NCBI RefSeq assembly: GCF_900128525.1
Contig: NZ_FQTQ01000062.1
Coordinates: 115,234 to 179,233 of the forward strand
DNA length: 64,000 bases
Direction of reading: 5' to 3'
Source of the DNA: a methanotrophic endosymbiont of Bathymodiolus puteoserpentis (Logatchev)
Lineage (GTDB): Bacteria > Pseudomonadota > Gammaproteobacteria > Methylococcales > Methylomonadaceae
Shown here: piece by piece, positions 45,815-55,261 of the stretch
Position numbering within the stretch: position 1 is the stretch's first letter
Layout of the letters: every line of letters starts with the position of its first letter
Notes under the pieces: model-generated
What the model was told of the DNA's origin: nothing
Databases searched by the model: none
The model's input: only the letters and a program-made list of their open reading frames with translations
Made by a program: the position numbers and the translations under genes

Positions 45815-45855
45815 TAAGAGGGCTTTAGTCCGTTACCGAGACTAAAGCCCTCTTA
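45815..45855. terminator. Hairpin downstream of the bufferin-like gene
   Basis: TAAGAGGGCTTTAGTC (45815-45830) pairs perfectly with 45840-45855, nine-base loop. It lies 20 bases after the stop of the Met/Cys-rich gene and before hemW. The arm carries GGGCTTTAG, the core motif of the dispersed palindromes. Confidence 0.6.
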
Positions 45856-45874
45856 TAATAAGGTTACTTCGGGT

Positions 45875-46609
45875 TTATTTACCAGCAGCTTGCTCAGGCG
45901 TTACCATAACGCCGCAACTTGCTTCTTTGCCTTTCATATTCATACCCTTCATATCGCCACCTTGTTTTCCGTTCATTTCTTTCATGCCTCCCATTCCCTT
46001 CATATTACCCATGCCACCTTGCATATCCATGCCTTTCATGTCGCCCATGCCACATTTACCTTCTTTGCCTTTCATCATAGCGCCACACATCTGCTCCATG
46101 CCTTTTTTCATTTTTCCACCTTGCATCATACCACCGCACATGCCTTGCATGCCTTTCATATCCATTCCTTTATCCATGTTCATGCCATTTTTCATGTCCA
46201 TGTTTTTCTTCATTTCCTTAGCTTTGTTTTTGCCCCAACCCGATGTGTTGACGGAATAGCCTTTATGCTTTGCTTTTCCAGAGGATGCTTTTTCTTTCAT
46301 ATCACCGCAAGCGCCTTCTTTACCTTTCATCATAGCGCCGCAAGCTTGCTCTAAGCCTTTTTTCATTTTGCCATTTTCCATCATGCTGCCACATCGACCT
46401 TCGCCACAAGCAGCCTCTGATTTTTTATCCATTTTCATTTTAGAGCCGCACTTCATTTCACCGGCCTTATCTGATTGTGCAAGCTGCATATAGCCGCTAT
46501 CTAATTCAGTCATCGCAAATGGGTTGCTCTCAGCATTAGCAGCAGATACAGCGAATGAAGATGCTAAAGCGGTACCAATGGTAGTTAAAGTTTTAGTTGT
46601 TTTTTTCAT
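45875..46609 (-). CDS. Bufferin/HvfA-like Met- and Cys-rich secreted peptide precursor
   Basis: A 244-residue protein with a signal peptide (cleavage near ANA|E, residue 26) and the bufferin-like segment ESNPFAMTELDSGYMQLAQ. The rest is low complexity, rich in Met, Gly and Lys. All nine cysteines (54, 68, 73, 90, 101, 158, 175, 186, 232) are followed by Gly; several sit in GEGRCG, KEGACG, KEGKCG or KEASCG, like the EGKCG sites that MNIO (DUF692) enzymes convert to metal-binding heterocycles in HvfA-type peptides. Residues 73-102 recur at 158-187. AAGGGG precedes the ATG. Neither an MNIO nor a DUF2063 partner gene lies in the window. Confidence 0.72.
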   Translation of the reverse strand: MKKTTKTLTTIGTALASSFAVSAANAESNPFAMTELDSGYMQLAQSDKAGEMKCGSKMKMDKKSEAACGEGRCGSMMENGKMKKGLEQACGAMMKGKEGACGDMKEKASSGKAKHKGYSVNTSGWGKNKAKEMKKNMDMKNGMNMDKGMDMKGMQGMCGGMMQGGKMKKGMEQMCGAMMKGKEGKCGMGDMKGMDMQGGMGNMKGMGGMKEMNGKQGGDMKGMNMKGKEASCGVMVTPEQAAGK

Positions 46610-46722
46610 ATTCTTCCCCTTAGATTATTTATTATTATTTGTTAATATAGTCCTTTTTTCTACACTCATTGCCTTTCCTTTGCAAGGTTTCTCTCGGTAC
46701 TAAACCGTTTTATAAGAACTTA

Positions 46723-47595
46723 CTACGTCAATAGTCGTTCCTTCATTGCTATGCCCATTGCTGAGGGAGAGTTAACTACTTCGACACCGGCAGATTTTAG
46801 TGCGCTAACTTTGCCTTCAGCTGTGCCTTTACCACCAGTAACAATGGCTCCGGCATGGCCCATACGTTTTCCCGCTGGCGCTGTGAGGCCGGTAATATAA
46901 GAAACAACAGGTTTGGTAACGTGATTTTGAATATATTCAGCGGCTTCCTCTTCTTCACTGCCACCAATTTCACCCACCATAATAATACCTTGGGTGCTTT
47001 CATCCGCTTGAAATCGGCTGATGACATCAATGAAGTTCATACCATGAATAGGATCGCCACCAATGCCAATACAAGTACTCTGGCCTAAGCCTTGTTGGGT
47101 CGTTTGGTGTACTGCTTCATAAGTTAAAGTGCCTGAGCGCGAGACAATTCCAATCGAGCCGGCTTGATGAATATTGCCGGGCATAATACCAATTTTGCAT
47201 TGCTCAGGAGTAATAATACCCGGGCAATTAGGGCCAATTAATAAAGCACCGCTTTCCTGCATCGCAGCTTTAACACGCAGCATATGTAATACGGGAATGC
47301 CTTCTGTAATACAAACAATTAATTTAATGCCTGCATCCACGGCTTCTAAAATCGCATCAGCAGCAAAAAAAGGCGGTACATAAATAACACTCGCATCAGC
47401 TTGTGTTGCGTCATAGGCATCTTGTACTGTATTAAATACCGGTAAACCTAGATGTTCAGTGCCACCGCGTCCTGGGGTGACTCCGGCAATTAACTTTGTG
47501 CCGTAATCTAAAGCGTGCCGTGCATGAAAAGTGCCTTGTTTGCCGGTAAAACCTTGGCAAATTACTTTGGTATTTTTATCAATTAAAATACTCAT
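46723..47595 (-). CDS. sucD: Succinate-CoA ligase alpha subunit
   Basis: A 290-residue subunit with the CoA-binding Rossmann motif ([19 protein letters not shown]), [10 protein letters not shown], and the phosphorylated His247 in RMGHAGAIV. It catalyses the reversible step of succinyl-CoA with ADP and phosphate in the TCA cycle. Its start overlaps the end of sucC by four bases. A malate thiokinase role, as in serine-cycle methylotrophs, cannot be excluded, but the sequence reads as SucD. Confidence 0.94.
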   Translation of the reverse strand: MSILIDKNTKVICQGFTGKQGTFHARHALDYGTKLIAGVTPGRGGTEHLGLPVFNTVQDAYDATQADASVIYVPPFFAADAILEAVDAGIKLIVCITEGIPVLHMLRVKAAMQESGALLIGPNCPGIITPEQCKIGIMPGNIHQAGSIGIVSRSGTLTYEAVHQTTQQGLGQSTCIGIGGDPIHGMNFIDVISRFQADESTQGIIMVGEIGGSEEEEAAEYIQNHVTKPVVSYITGLTAPAGKRMGHAGAIVTGGKGTAEGKVSALKSAGVEVVNSPSAMGIAMKERLLT

Positions 47596-48764
47596 GCAGC
47601 ACCTCTGGCAAGGGCGACAGCTTGTTCCGCAGCATGATCTAAATCTTCCGCAGGGATAATATTGGGCGCGACATTATTATGTAATAGTGCACGACCTTCT
47701 TCAGCATGAGTGCCTTCTAAACGAACAATCACGGGTAAGTCGGTTTTTATTTGCGCTAATGCACCTAAAATACCTTGGGCAATCACATCACAGCGCACGA
47801 TGCCGCCGAATATATTGACTAAAACGGCTTTGACATTTTTATCTGAGATTATCAATTTAAACGCTTCTGTAACTTTTTCTATGGTTGTCCCACCGCCTAC
47901 ATCAAGAAAATTTGCCGGCGTGCCGCCTTTTAATTTCACTAAGTCCATCGTTGCCATTGCTAATCCCGCACCATTGACCATACAACCGATATTGCCTTCT
48001 AAGGTAATATAATTAAGATCGAACTGTTTGGCGGTATTCTCTTTTTCACCTTCTTGACGAGTATCACGCAAAGCCAAGATATCCTTATGCAAGGCACAGG
48101 CATTGTCATCAAAATTAATTTTTGCATCTAAAGCAAGTAATTCGCCGGTCTCTGTTTCAACTAAAGGGTTGATTTCAATTTGGCTTGCATCTTTATCTAA
48201 AAATAGCTGCATCATGCCAGCCATTAACTGATGTAGGGCTTTTAATTGTTCGCCTTGCAAGTCAAATGCAAAGGCAATTTGTCGACATTGATAAGCTTGT
48301 AAACCCGCAGCCGGATGGATAAATAGGCTAATGATTTTTTCTGGCGTTGCCGCGGCAACGGCTTCAATATCCATTCCTCCTGCTATTGATGCGATAAAAC
48401 ATAATTTTTCTGCATGGCGATCAATAATCAAGCTTAAATAGAATTCACGTTTAATCGCAGTTGTTTGTTCTATTAAAATAGAATTAATGGGTAAGCCTGC
48501 TGCTGTTGTTTGTTGTGTTATTAACTGTTGGCCTAACATCTGATTGACTGAGTCAACGACTGCGGCGGTTGTGTTAGCTATTTTAACGCCACCTACTTTG
48601 CCACGCCCCCCTGCATGTACCTGTGCTTTAACAGCCCAACTATCACTGGGAAGAGCGTGCACCGCAGTAAATGCTTGTTCAGCAGAAGTGACAACACTAC
48701 TTTCGGGAACAGGTATTTTGTAGTCTCTAAAGAGTTGTTTTGCCTGAAACTCATGAATATTCAT
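47592..48764 (-). CDS. sucC: Succinate-CoA ligase beta subunit
   Basis: A 390-residue ATP-grasp subunit: [79 protein letters not shown], and [11 protein letters not shown], all as in SucC. The order is sucC-sucD without sucAB beside it. It sits upstream of the bufferin-like gene by 113 bases beyond sucD. Confidence 0.95.
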   Translation of the reverse strand: MNIHEFQAKQLFRDYKIPVPESSVVTSAEQAFTAVHALPSDSWAVKAQVHAGGRGKVGGVKIANTTAAVVDSVNQMLGQQLITQQTTAAGLPINSILIEQTTAIKREFYLSLIIDRHAEKLCFIASIAGGMDIEAVAAATPEKIISLFIHPAAGLQAYQCRQIAFAFDLQGEQLKALHQLMAGMMQLFLDKDASQIEINPLVETETGELLALDAKINFDDNACALHKDILALRDTRQEGEKENTAKQFDLNYITLEGNIGCMVNGAGLAMATMDLVKLKGGTPANFLDVGGGTTIEKVTEAFKLIISDKNVKAVLVNIFGGIVRCDVIAQGILGALAQIKTDLPVIVRLEGTHAEEGRALLHNNVAPNIIPAEDLDHAAEQAVALARGAA

Positions 48765-48887
48765 CGTTGGCCTTATGCGCTAGTGCAAGGAGTAGATTAA
48801 AATTTTTCCAGTATATACGTAGCCAGCTTATATTTCAGTATTTTTTAGTGCTATTTAAGTGGCATAGTTTGCTTTTATAGGAAGTTA

Positions 48888-49658
48888 TTAATAATGACTT
48901 AACCACCCATAGATACGTTTAACAACTAAAGTCTGGTCCTGCCAATAAGGCGAACTAGCTCGGTTTAATTGGAATTGACGGTACTGTTTATTATTGCGTG
49001 CAGAAATACGCCGCTCTCTCGCGCTGTAAACAACATCTTCGGCATCCTGCTCACCATAGATATCGTAAAAGGGAATGCGAAGTTGTTTAATTAATTCGAA
49101 TGTTTGTGCGTTTTTATTGTCTGTTTCAGGCGCATTTAAGCCAATAGTGACTAGGGCCTTTATTTCTGGCATAGGCTCATTTGCTTGGGCGTATAAAGCC
49201 ATTAAAGCGCCTAGTTGGTGACCTATTAAGACTATAGATTCTGCACCATGATCCGCTAAATGGCGTGTTGCTTCATTAATTCTTTGTTTTGCTTCAGGAA
49301 ATAATGAGTAATAATCTACCGCTGGAGCACCTATCTCGCGCAAGGGCATTTGTAATGCAAAGGTTGCCCAGTTATGTTTTGCTAATTCACGTCTTAGCGT
49401 ATAAATAAGAGGGTCGCTATCAGGGTGGCCGCCCATGTGATGCAGTAAAATGGCGGTCCCTTTAAAGCCTGATTTTTCTGACTCTCTATAGAGTACTAAG
49501 AAACGCTTATTAGGCTCGCCTAGCCAAATGACTTCATCTCGGGCATTGCCTGCGGAAATTTCTCTAGCATACTGAGCTTCGCGTGCTGCATCAGTGGCAT
49601 AAAGATTAAGGCTGATAAGGCAAAAAATTAAAGTAATGGTTATTTTTCTAATTAACAT
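48888..49658 (-). CDS. DUF3530 family alpha/beta-hydrolase-like secreted protein
   Basis: A 256-residue protein with an N-terminal signal peptide (cleavage near LYA|T). The alpha/beta-hydrolase fold shows GTAILLHHMGGHPDSDP, then a nucleophile-elbow-like segment VLIGHQLGALMALY where Gln replaces the usual Ser, so ordinary Ser hydrolase catalysis is doubtful. Late segments include FYDIYGEQDAEDVV. The function of the family is unknown. Confidence 0.8.
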   Translation of the reverse strand: MLIRKITITLIFCLISLNLYATDAAREAQYAREISAGNARDEVIWLGEPNKRFLVLYRESEKSGFKGTAILLHHMGGHPDSDPLIYTLRRELAKHNWATFALQMPLREIGAPAVDYYSLFPEAKQRINEATRHLADHGAESIVLIGHQLGALMALYAQANEPMPEIKALVTIGLNAPETDNKNAQTFELIKQLRIPFYDIYGEQDAEDVVYSARERRISARNNKQYRQFQLNRASSPYWQDQTLVVKRIYGWLSHY

Positions 49659-49883
49659 ACTTAGGCCTTTTGTGTCTTTAATGGACTACCCTTTTGAGCG
49701 GATACCTAACAGCTGAAAGGCATGCAATGCGTACTTTAGCAGAATGTCCTGTCTTTAGCGTATAACCGGTTTATGTAAAAGGGGGTCGTACACGTTTGTA
49801 TGATTAATTGAAGTAGGATGTAAATGTGAGATTAAGACGGCGTAATCATTCAGAACGAAGGCTAACATAGTTGAGCAATAAAA

Positions 49884-50066
49884 GTGTATCTCCCGTATGT
49901 GCCGATGCGAAGCATCGTCCTTGAACCGAATGGTTCAAGTGGGAATCTATCTTGCATTTCAGGCTTTCCGCAAGCGGACATGCACACCAGTACACGAGTC
50001 GACTCCCTGGGTAATTACAGGTCCAAGGAACACCCACTCCACTGTCGAACACGACAGGAGATACGC
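49884..50066 (-). ncRNA. ssrS: 6S RNA
   Basis: It lies directly downstream of zapA on the same strand, the conserved gammaproteobacterial place. The transcript's ends pair (GTATCTCC near 50064 with GGAGATAC near 49886). It contains the hallmark CACTTGAACC...GGTTCAAGG hairpin and a GACTCGTGTACTGG region, in a length of about 183 nt. 6S RNA mimics an open promoter and sequesters sigma-70 RNA polymerase in stationary phase. Ends are estimated from the closing stem. Confidence 0.9.
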
Positions 50067-50074
50067 GGGGTATT

Positions 50075-50374
50075 CTAAACGTTTTTTAATGCAGTTTCGA
50101 TCTTAAGATACATTTTATTTAACTGCTTGCTTACGGCAGAACTATCAGGTATGACATTTTTCTTGGCCTGCATGAGTTCATGGGTTAAATTCAATGCGGC
50201 AAGTACAGCGGTACGTTCAGCACCCGAGACTTTACCTGTTAAGCGAATCTGACGCATTTGCTCGTCTAATTGTTTTGCTGAATCCACTAAATCTTCCTGC
50301 TCTTCGACAGAGCACATAATTTTATATTCTTTGCCCAAGATAGTGAGTGAGACGGGGGCTTGTTGCTTGCTCAT
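50075..50374 (-). CDS. zapA: Cell division protein ZapA
   Basis: A 99-residue protein with the ZapA start VSLTILGKEYKIMCSVEEQEDLVDSA and a C-terminal coiled coil. It crosslinks FtsZ filaments. The start overlaps the stop of the upstream small coiled-coil gene (ATGA). 6S RNA follows. Confidence 0.95.
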   Translation of the reverse strand: MSKQQAPVSLTILGKEYKIMCSVEEQEDLVDSAKQLDEQMRQIRLTGKVSGAERTAVLAALNLTHELMQAKKNVIPDSSAVSKQLNKMYLKIETALKNV

Positions 50375-50604
50375 GAGCCATGTTCCATTGTTTTTAAACG
50401 ACTAATCATTGCTTCTACACGAGTGCGTGCTAAGTTAGTTTTTTCAACTAGTTTTGCTTTTTCTTTCACTAATTCATCTTGCTTTACTTTTAAGCTAGTA
50501 TTTTCTTGCTTAATGGAATTGTAGCGCTGAATTAACTCTTCTAACTTATCTTCAAGTTCTGTAATATCAAATGATTGATTTTTTGTACTCATTAGACGAC
50601 TCAT
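50371..50604 (-). CDS. Small coiled-coil protein (TIGR02449-like), upstream of zapA
   Basis: A 77-residue protein, almost wholly coiled coil (ITELEDKLEELIQRYNSIKQ, TSLKVKQDELVKEKAKL). Small proteins of this kind commonly sit before zapA in gammaproteobacteria and resemble ZapB in layout. A role in division is inferred from position. An alternative start four codons later, at 50592, is possible. Confidence 0.8.
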   Translation of the reverse strand: MSRLMSTKNQSFDITELEDKLEELIQRYNSIKQENTSLKVKQDELVKEKAKLVEKTNLARTRVEAMISRLKTMEHGS

Positions 50605-50723
50605 TAATTAAACCAAAACCGGCCTATAACAACTAAAAAAGCGCTATACTGGCTGACTGTTTTTTCTGAAAAGTTTATAACATTAATATCTATGTTAGCA
50701 TAGCTACCCCAAAAAAATTAGCG

Positions 50724-50826
50724 CTAGTACAGCAAACCCTGAAATTTTTAATATAAAAAATCGCTATAACTAATTGTTTTTAAATGGCTAATGGTTTTAT
50801 GGCTTATTTCGGGGTTGCTGTACTAG
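50724..50826. mobile_element. MITE-like element, family B copy 3
   Basis: Begins CTAGTACAGCAAACC and ends GGTTGCTGTACTAG, CTAG at both edges, 103 bases. It has the best-preserved inverted repeats of the three copies. It lies between the divergent zapA operon and ygfB, ending about 48 bases before the ygfB start. Confidence 0.77.
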
Positions 50827-50874
50827 TGACGCTAACCCTACCCACCACTGATATTAAATTTACTCTACAACGCA

Positions 50875-51420
50875 ATGAGCTATTCTGAAGTTAATTCAAT
50901 CATTTTACAAAGAGATGCAGCCGAGAGTGCTGCCGAAGTGCATGGTATTGCAACGGCTATGTTATGCCTTGATTCTGCTGCGGAAGCAAGTTCATGGATG
51001 ACGGAGGCTTTTTTTGAAGATGCGCATTTATTGGAAGAAGATAAATATGCTTTGATAAATTTATTCGATGAAACCAAGGCGCTATTAGCAGGTGATGAAT
51101 TTTTGTTTGATTTGTATTTACCTGAGGATGAAGAAGCTAGTCTAACTGTTCGTTGTACGGCTTTAATTCAATGGTGTCGTGGCTTTTTATTTGGCTTAGG
51201 TCGAGCTAGCAACCCTGAGCAGTGGTCTAGTGGTATCCAAGAAATTCTTAAAGATATAGTTGAATTTACCAAGCTTGATACGGATATAGAGGAGGGTGAT
51301 GACGAGGCAGAAGGCTCGTTGGTTGAAATTCAAGAGTATTTGCGCGCCTCTACAATGCTAATTCGTACTGAATTAACGGATATTGTTCAAGATGTCGCTA
51401 ATAATAAGACTTTGCATTAG
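50875..51420 (+). CDS. ygfB: UPF0149 family protein YgfB
   Basis: A 181-residue acidic protein of the YecA/YgfB family (VHGIATAMLCLDSAAEASSW, WCRGFLFGLGRA, LVEIQEYLRASTMLIRTEL). In Pseudomonas YgfB is a regulator affecting beta-lactam tolerance. First in the conserved order ygfB-pepP-ubiH-ubiI, divergent from zapA. Confidence 0.93.
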   Translation: MSYSEVNSIILQRDAAESAAEVHGIATAMLCLDSAAEASSWMTEAFFEDAHLLEEDKYALINLFDETKALLAGDEFLFDLYLPEDEEASLTVRCTALIQWCRGFLFGLGRASNPEQWSSGIQEILKDIVEFTKLDTDIEEGDDEAEGSLVEIQEYLRASTMLIRTELTDIVQDVANNKTLH

Positions 51421-51428
51421 GAGCAACA

Positions 51429-52733
51429 ATGGAAGCACAAGAATTTCAAAAGCGCCGCGCACAACTAATGGCGCAAATAGGGAAAGGTAATATTGCTATT
51501 ATTGCCAGTGCCAATACACGCACTAGAAATCGTGATGTTGATTATCCTTTTCGCCAAGACAGTGATTTTTATTATCTGACCGGCTTTAATGAGCCTAATG
51601 CCTTAGCTGCTTTTATCCCAGGCCGTGAGCAAGGTCAGTATATTTTATTTTGCCAAGAGTTTGATGAGAAAAAAGCCTTATGGGAAGGCGCTCATGCCGG
51701 GTTGGAGGGGGCGACTGAAACCTATGGCGCAGATGATTCTTTCCCCATTACTGATTTAGGTGATATTTTGCCGGGTTTATTAGAAAATAAACACAAGGTT
51801 TTTTATCCTATGGGGCGTGATTCCGAGCTAGACCATCAGCTGATGGACTGGATTACGCATATTCGTAGTCAAACGCGTAGTGGTGTGAATGCGCCAGGCG
51901 AGTTAGTTTCATTAGAGCATACGCTGCATGAAATGCGTTTAATCAAAAGTCCCGCTGAGATTAAACTGATGCAAAAAGCCGCTGATGTTTCTGCTAAAGC
52001 GCATATTCGTGCTATGCGTAATTGCCAGGCGGGTCGCTATGAATATCAAGTGGAAGGCGATATTATTCATGAATTTATAGATAATGGTCTGCGCGCTGTC
52101 GCTTATCCATCTATTGTTGCGGGCGGTAAAAATGCCTGTGTATTACACTATGTAGAAAATAAAGCAGTGTTAAATGACGGTGATTTATTGTTAATTGATG
52201 CCGGAGCCGAATGTGATCATTATGCGGCAGATATTACCCGAACTTTTCCGGTGAATGGTGTCTTTTCTACAGAACAAAAATTACTTTACCAATTAGTTTT
52301 AGATGCTCAGTTGGCGGCCCTGGCTGAAATAAAACCCAGTGCACCATGGAATAAAGCACATGATGCTTCCGTTGCAGTATTAACTCAAGGCTTGGTCGAT
52401 CTTGGTCTACTTGTTGGCGAAGTAGATAAATTAATTGCAGATGAAAGCTATAAGGTCTTTTATATGCATCGTATTGGCCATTGGTTGGGCATGGATGTCC
52501 ATGATGTTGGAGACTATAAGATAGATGATGAATGGCGTGTTTTAGAGCCTGGCATGGTTTTAACCATTGAGCCAGGGCTGTACGTACCGCATGATTGTTT
52601 AAGTGTCAATGCAAAATGGCGCGGTATCGGTATCCGCATTGAGGATGATATTTTAGTGACTGAGCAAGGCTATCAAGTTTTAACGTATGCAATTCCTAAA
52701 ACCATTGCTGATATTGAAGCAATTATGCAATAA
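51429..52733 (+). CDS. pepP: Xaa-Pro aminopeptidase (aminopeptidase P)
   Basis: A 434-residue M24 metallopeptidase. The N-terminal creatinase-like domain has NRDVDYPFRQDSDFYYLTGF. The catalytic domain holds the metal ligands Asp in IDAGAEC and ADITRTFP, His in HRIGHWLGMDVHD, and Glu in TIEPGLY and GIRIEDD. It removes N-terminal residues before proline. Eight bases after ygfB. Confidence 0.97.
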   Translation: MEAQEFQKRRAQLMAQIGKGNIAIIASANTRTRNRDVDYPFRQDSDFYYLTGFNEPNALAAFIPGREQGQYILFCQEFDEKKALWEGAHAGLEGATETYGADDSFPITDLGDILPGLLENKHKVFYPMGRDSELDHQLMDWITHIRSQTRSGVNAPGELVSLEHTLHEMRLIKSPAEIKLMQKAADVSAKAHIRAMRNCQAGRYEYQVEGDIIHEFIDNGLRAVAYPSIVAGGKNACVLHYVENKAVLNDGDLLLIDAGAECDHYAADITRTFPVNGVFSTEQKLLYQLVLDAQLAALAEIKPSAPWNKAHDASVAVLTQGLVDLGLLVGEVDKLIADESYKVFYMHRIGHWLGMDVHDVGDYKIDDEWRVLEPGMVLTIEPGLYVPHDCLSVNAKWRGIGIRIEDDILVTEQGYQVLTYAIPKTIADIEAIMQ

Positions 52734-52764
52734 GCTTTTCCCATAGCTAAAAGAGAACTTAAAC

Positions 52765-53979
52765 ATGAAGCAAGATTATGATGTATTAATTATCGGTGGC
52801 GGTCTCGCAGGGAATTGCTTGGCATTAGCTTTACAAAATAGTGACTTAAAAATTGCTATTGTGGAGGCCAATACGCGCGAACAATTGCATGATTCGCCTG
52901 CTGGAGATCGTGCTTTAGCCTTGGCAAACGGGTCAATACGTATGCTTGATGCCTTAGGTATTTGGCAATATGCACAAGCGCAAGCAACACCGATTAAGCA
53001 AATACACATTTCAGATCAAGGGCATTTTGGCAAAACACGTCTCTCGGCAAAAAAAGAAGGTGTTGATGCGCTAGGCTATGTCATTACTGCGCGTGATTTA
53101 GAAGCTGTTGTCGCTGACCTAGTCAAACAAGCAGGCATAGTGCAAATCTGCCCCGCTCGAGTTATCGGGGTTGCTGCAGATGACCAATTTGCACATATTA
53201 GCTTAAAGCAACAAGAGGCTGCACTTAACTTATCTGCCAAATTAGTCGTTGGGGCAGATGGTGGGCAATCAACGATCAGAAAACTATTGGATATAGAGCA
53301 AAGCATTACCGAATACCAGCAGAGTGCAATCGTCACTACGATTAAAACTGACGTGGTGCATGATAATACTGCTTATGAACGCTTTACGGTGGCAGGGCCG
53401 CTGGCCTTGTTGCCGATAAAACAAGACTATGCCGTTGTTTGGACGCGCAGCACCGAAGAAGCTGAGCAATTAATGATGGCTAGCGAAGAGGAATTTATTG
53501 CCAGTTTACACGCATGTTTTGGTTATAAATTAGGGCAATTTAGTCTAGCAGCACCGAGGCGGTCTTTTCCATTACGCCTTATTCGCGCGCAAAGCATGTA
53601 TTCAGGGCGTACTGTTATTATAGGTAATGCCGTACATCAACTGCACCCTGTCGCGGGGCAAGGGTTTAATTTAGGTCTCAGGGATGTCGTGCAATTAGCG
53701 GAAATTATTCTTGAGACTGCCGCAAATGGTGCTGATATAGGTGCTCATTCGGTCTTGGAACGCTATGCCGAGCAGCGTAAAAAAGATCATGATACGGTGA
53801 TTAACTTTACCGATAGCGTTGTTAAGTTATTTTCTAATGAATGGCTATCACTTGCTGCTGCAAGAAATGCAGGGTTAGCCTTATTAGACAGTATTCCTAG
53901 CGCTAAGAAACACTTGGCGCGCTATGCCATGGGCCTAAATACACGGATGCCACATATCGGTAATCGGAGGCGAGTATGA
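52765..53979 (+). CDS. ubiH: 2-octaprenyl-6-methoxyphenol hydroxylase
   Basis: A 404-residue FAD monooxygenase: dinucleotide-binding DVLIIGGGLAGNCLALAL, the VGADGGQSTIR motif, and the UbiH-typical GNAVHQLHPVAGQGFNLGLRD. It hydroxylates a ubiquinone ring position. It overlaps ubiI by four bases. Confidence 0.94.
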   Translation: MKQDYDVLIIGGGLAGNCLALALQNSDLKIAIVEANTREQLHDSPAGDRALALANGSIRMLDALGIWQYAQAQATPIKQIHISDQGHFGKTRLSAKKEGVDALGYVITARDLEAVVADLVKQAGIVQICPARVIGVAADDQFAHISLKQQEAALNLSAKLVVGADGGQSTIRKLLDIEQSITEYQQSAIVTTIKTDVVHDNTAYERFTVAGPLALLPIKQDYAVVWTRSTEEAEQLMMASEEEFIASLHACFGYKLGQFSLAAPRRSFPLRLIRAQSMYSGRTVIIGNAVHQLHPVAGQGFNLGLRDVVQLAEIILETAANGADIGAHSVLERYAEQRKKDHDTVINFTDSVVKLFSNEWLSLAAARNAGLALLDSIPSAKKHLARYAMGLNTRMPHIGNRRRV

Positions 53980-55187
53980 GTAAAAAATACGCGGTCATTA
54001 TTGTGGGTGGCGGTATTGTTGGTGCAACTGCCGCCTGTGCTTTAGCACAAGCGGGTATTGATGTTGCTTTATTAGATGCTAGAAATCCTGCGCGTACATG
54101 GCCAGCAGATCCGGTTGATATCCGTGTCTCAGCTTTAACACGAGCTTCGCAAAATATTTTACGTGCTGTTGGTGCTTGGGATGCAATGGAGCAACGTGGT
54201 ATCGGCCCATATGACCATATGCATGTTTGGGATGCTGATAGCGCGGGTGTTTTGCATTTTGATGCCGCAGATACTGAATTTTCTGAGCTAGGATATATTG
54301 TCGAAAATCGAGTGATAGTCGCTTCTTTATGGGACCAATTAGAGTCACTGCCTAGTGCAACGATATTATGTCCAGCAAGCATAATGGATTTGCAGCTTAG
54401 TGACAATAGCACACAAATAACCCTCAGTGATGGTACGGCACTGGAAGCTGATCTAGTGATTGCTGCGGATGGCCGTGATTCAGCTTTACGTCAGATGGCA
54501 GGTATACAAACAACAGGCTGGGAATATAAACAAGATGGCTTGGTGGCAACGATCAGTAGTGAAAAAAGTCATCAATTTACTGCGTGGCAGCGTTTTTTAC
54601 CTGAAGGTCCACTGGCGCTTTTGCCTTTAAAAAATGGCCAATGTTCTATCGTTTGGACCTTAAAACATGATACCGCACAAGACTATTTGCAATTGTCTGA
54701 TGCTGAATTTTTACAAACTTTAGAGCATGCTACCGAAGGTGTCTTAGGGAAAATACTAACAGTCGGGCCACGAGGTGCTTTTCCTTTGCGTTTTCAGTAT
54801 GCACAACAATATAGCGCGGATCATTTTGTCGTCATTGGTGATGCCGCGCATGCTATGCATCCATTAGCGGGGCAAGGAGCCAATGCAGGTTTGTTAGATG
54901 CTGCAGCGATTGCAGAATTAACGATTAAGGCGGATCAAGTAGGCAGGCCCATTGGCAGTCATAAAACTTTGCGTCAATATGAGCGCTGGCGTAAGGGCGA
55001 TAACCTGGCGATGATGAGCAGTATGGATGCCATTAATAAAATGTATACGACAGATAATGAAGTGTTGCGTCAGTTACGTGGCACAGGTATGAGCTGGGTA
55101 AACCATACGGCTTGGTTAAAGAATTACTTTAATCGCTATGCGATGGGCTTGCGTGATGATCTGCCTGCGTTGGCGCGTGGTATTTAG
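53976..55187 (+). CDS. ubiI: Ubiquinone ring hydroxylase UbiI/VisC-type
   Basis: A 403-residue FAD monooxygenase paralogous to the preceding gene: YAVIIVGGGIVGATAACALA, AADGRDSALRQMAG, GDAAHAMHPLAGQGANAGL. Position after ubiH and the motif variants fit UbiI (VisC). Distinction from UbiF-like paralogues is not absolute. Last gene of the ygfB-pepP-ubiH-ubiI group. Confidence 0.88.
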   Translation: MSKKYAVIIVGGGIVGATAACALAQAGIDVALLDARNPARTWPADPVDIRVSALTRASQNILRAVGAWDAMEQRGIGPYDHMHVWDADSAGVLHFDAADTEFSELGYIVENRVIVASLWDQLESLPSATILCPASIMDLQLSDNSTQITLSDGTALEADLVIAADGRDSALRQMAGIQTTGWEYKQDGLVATISSEKSHQFTAWQRFLPEGPLALLPLKNGQCSIVWTLKHDTAQDYLQLSDAEFLQTLEHATEGVLGKILTVGPRGAFPLRFQYAQQYSADHFVVIGDAAHAMHPLAGQGANAGLLDAAAIAELTIKADQVGRPIGSHKTLRQYERWRKGDNLAMMSSMDAINKMYTTDNEVLRQLRGTGMSWVNHTAWLKNYFNRYAMGLRDDLPALARGI

Positions 55188-55261
55188 GGACATAGATTAA
55201 CTAGCTCAAAAAACAGAGATTATTAGACTCTATTATTCGGCTAATAGTGAGAGCCTATATC

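Noticed and set aside
45890..46354. Long His/Phe-rich and Pro/Ile-rich readings antisense to the Met/Cys-rich gene
   Set aside because: They are complements of the repeated Met-Lys-Gly codons; there is no ribosome-binding site, and the - strand gene has a signal peptide and a strong Shine-Dalgarno.
46723..48764. Malate thiokinase (mtkAB) of the serine cycle
   Set aside because: The beta subunit keeps SucC-typical segments ([26 protein letters not shown]), and no serine-cycle genes are adjacent; succinate-CoA ligase is the simpler call.
49846..50106. Short readings on both strands between the DUF3530 gene and zapA
   Set aside because: They lie in the 6S RNA gene; the folding and position explain the sequence.
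53903..54412. Antisense readings over ubiH and ubiI
   Set aside because: Shadows of well-conserved FAD monooxygenase genes.
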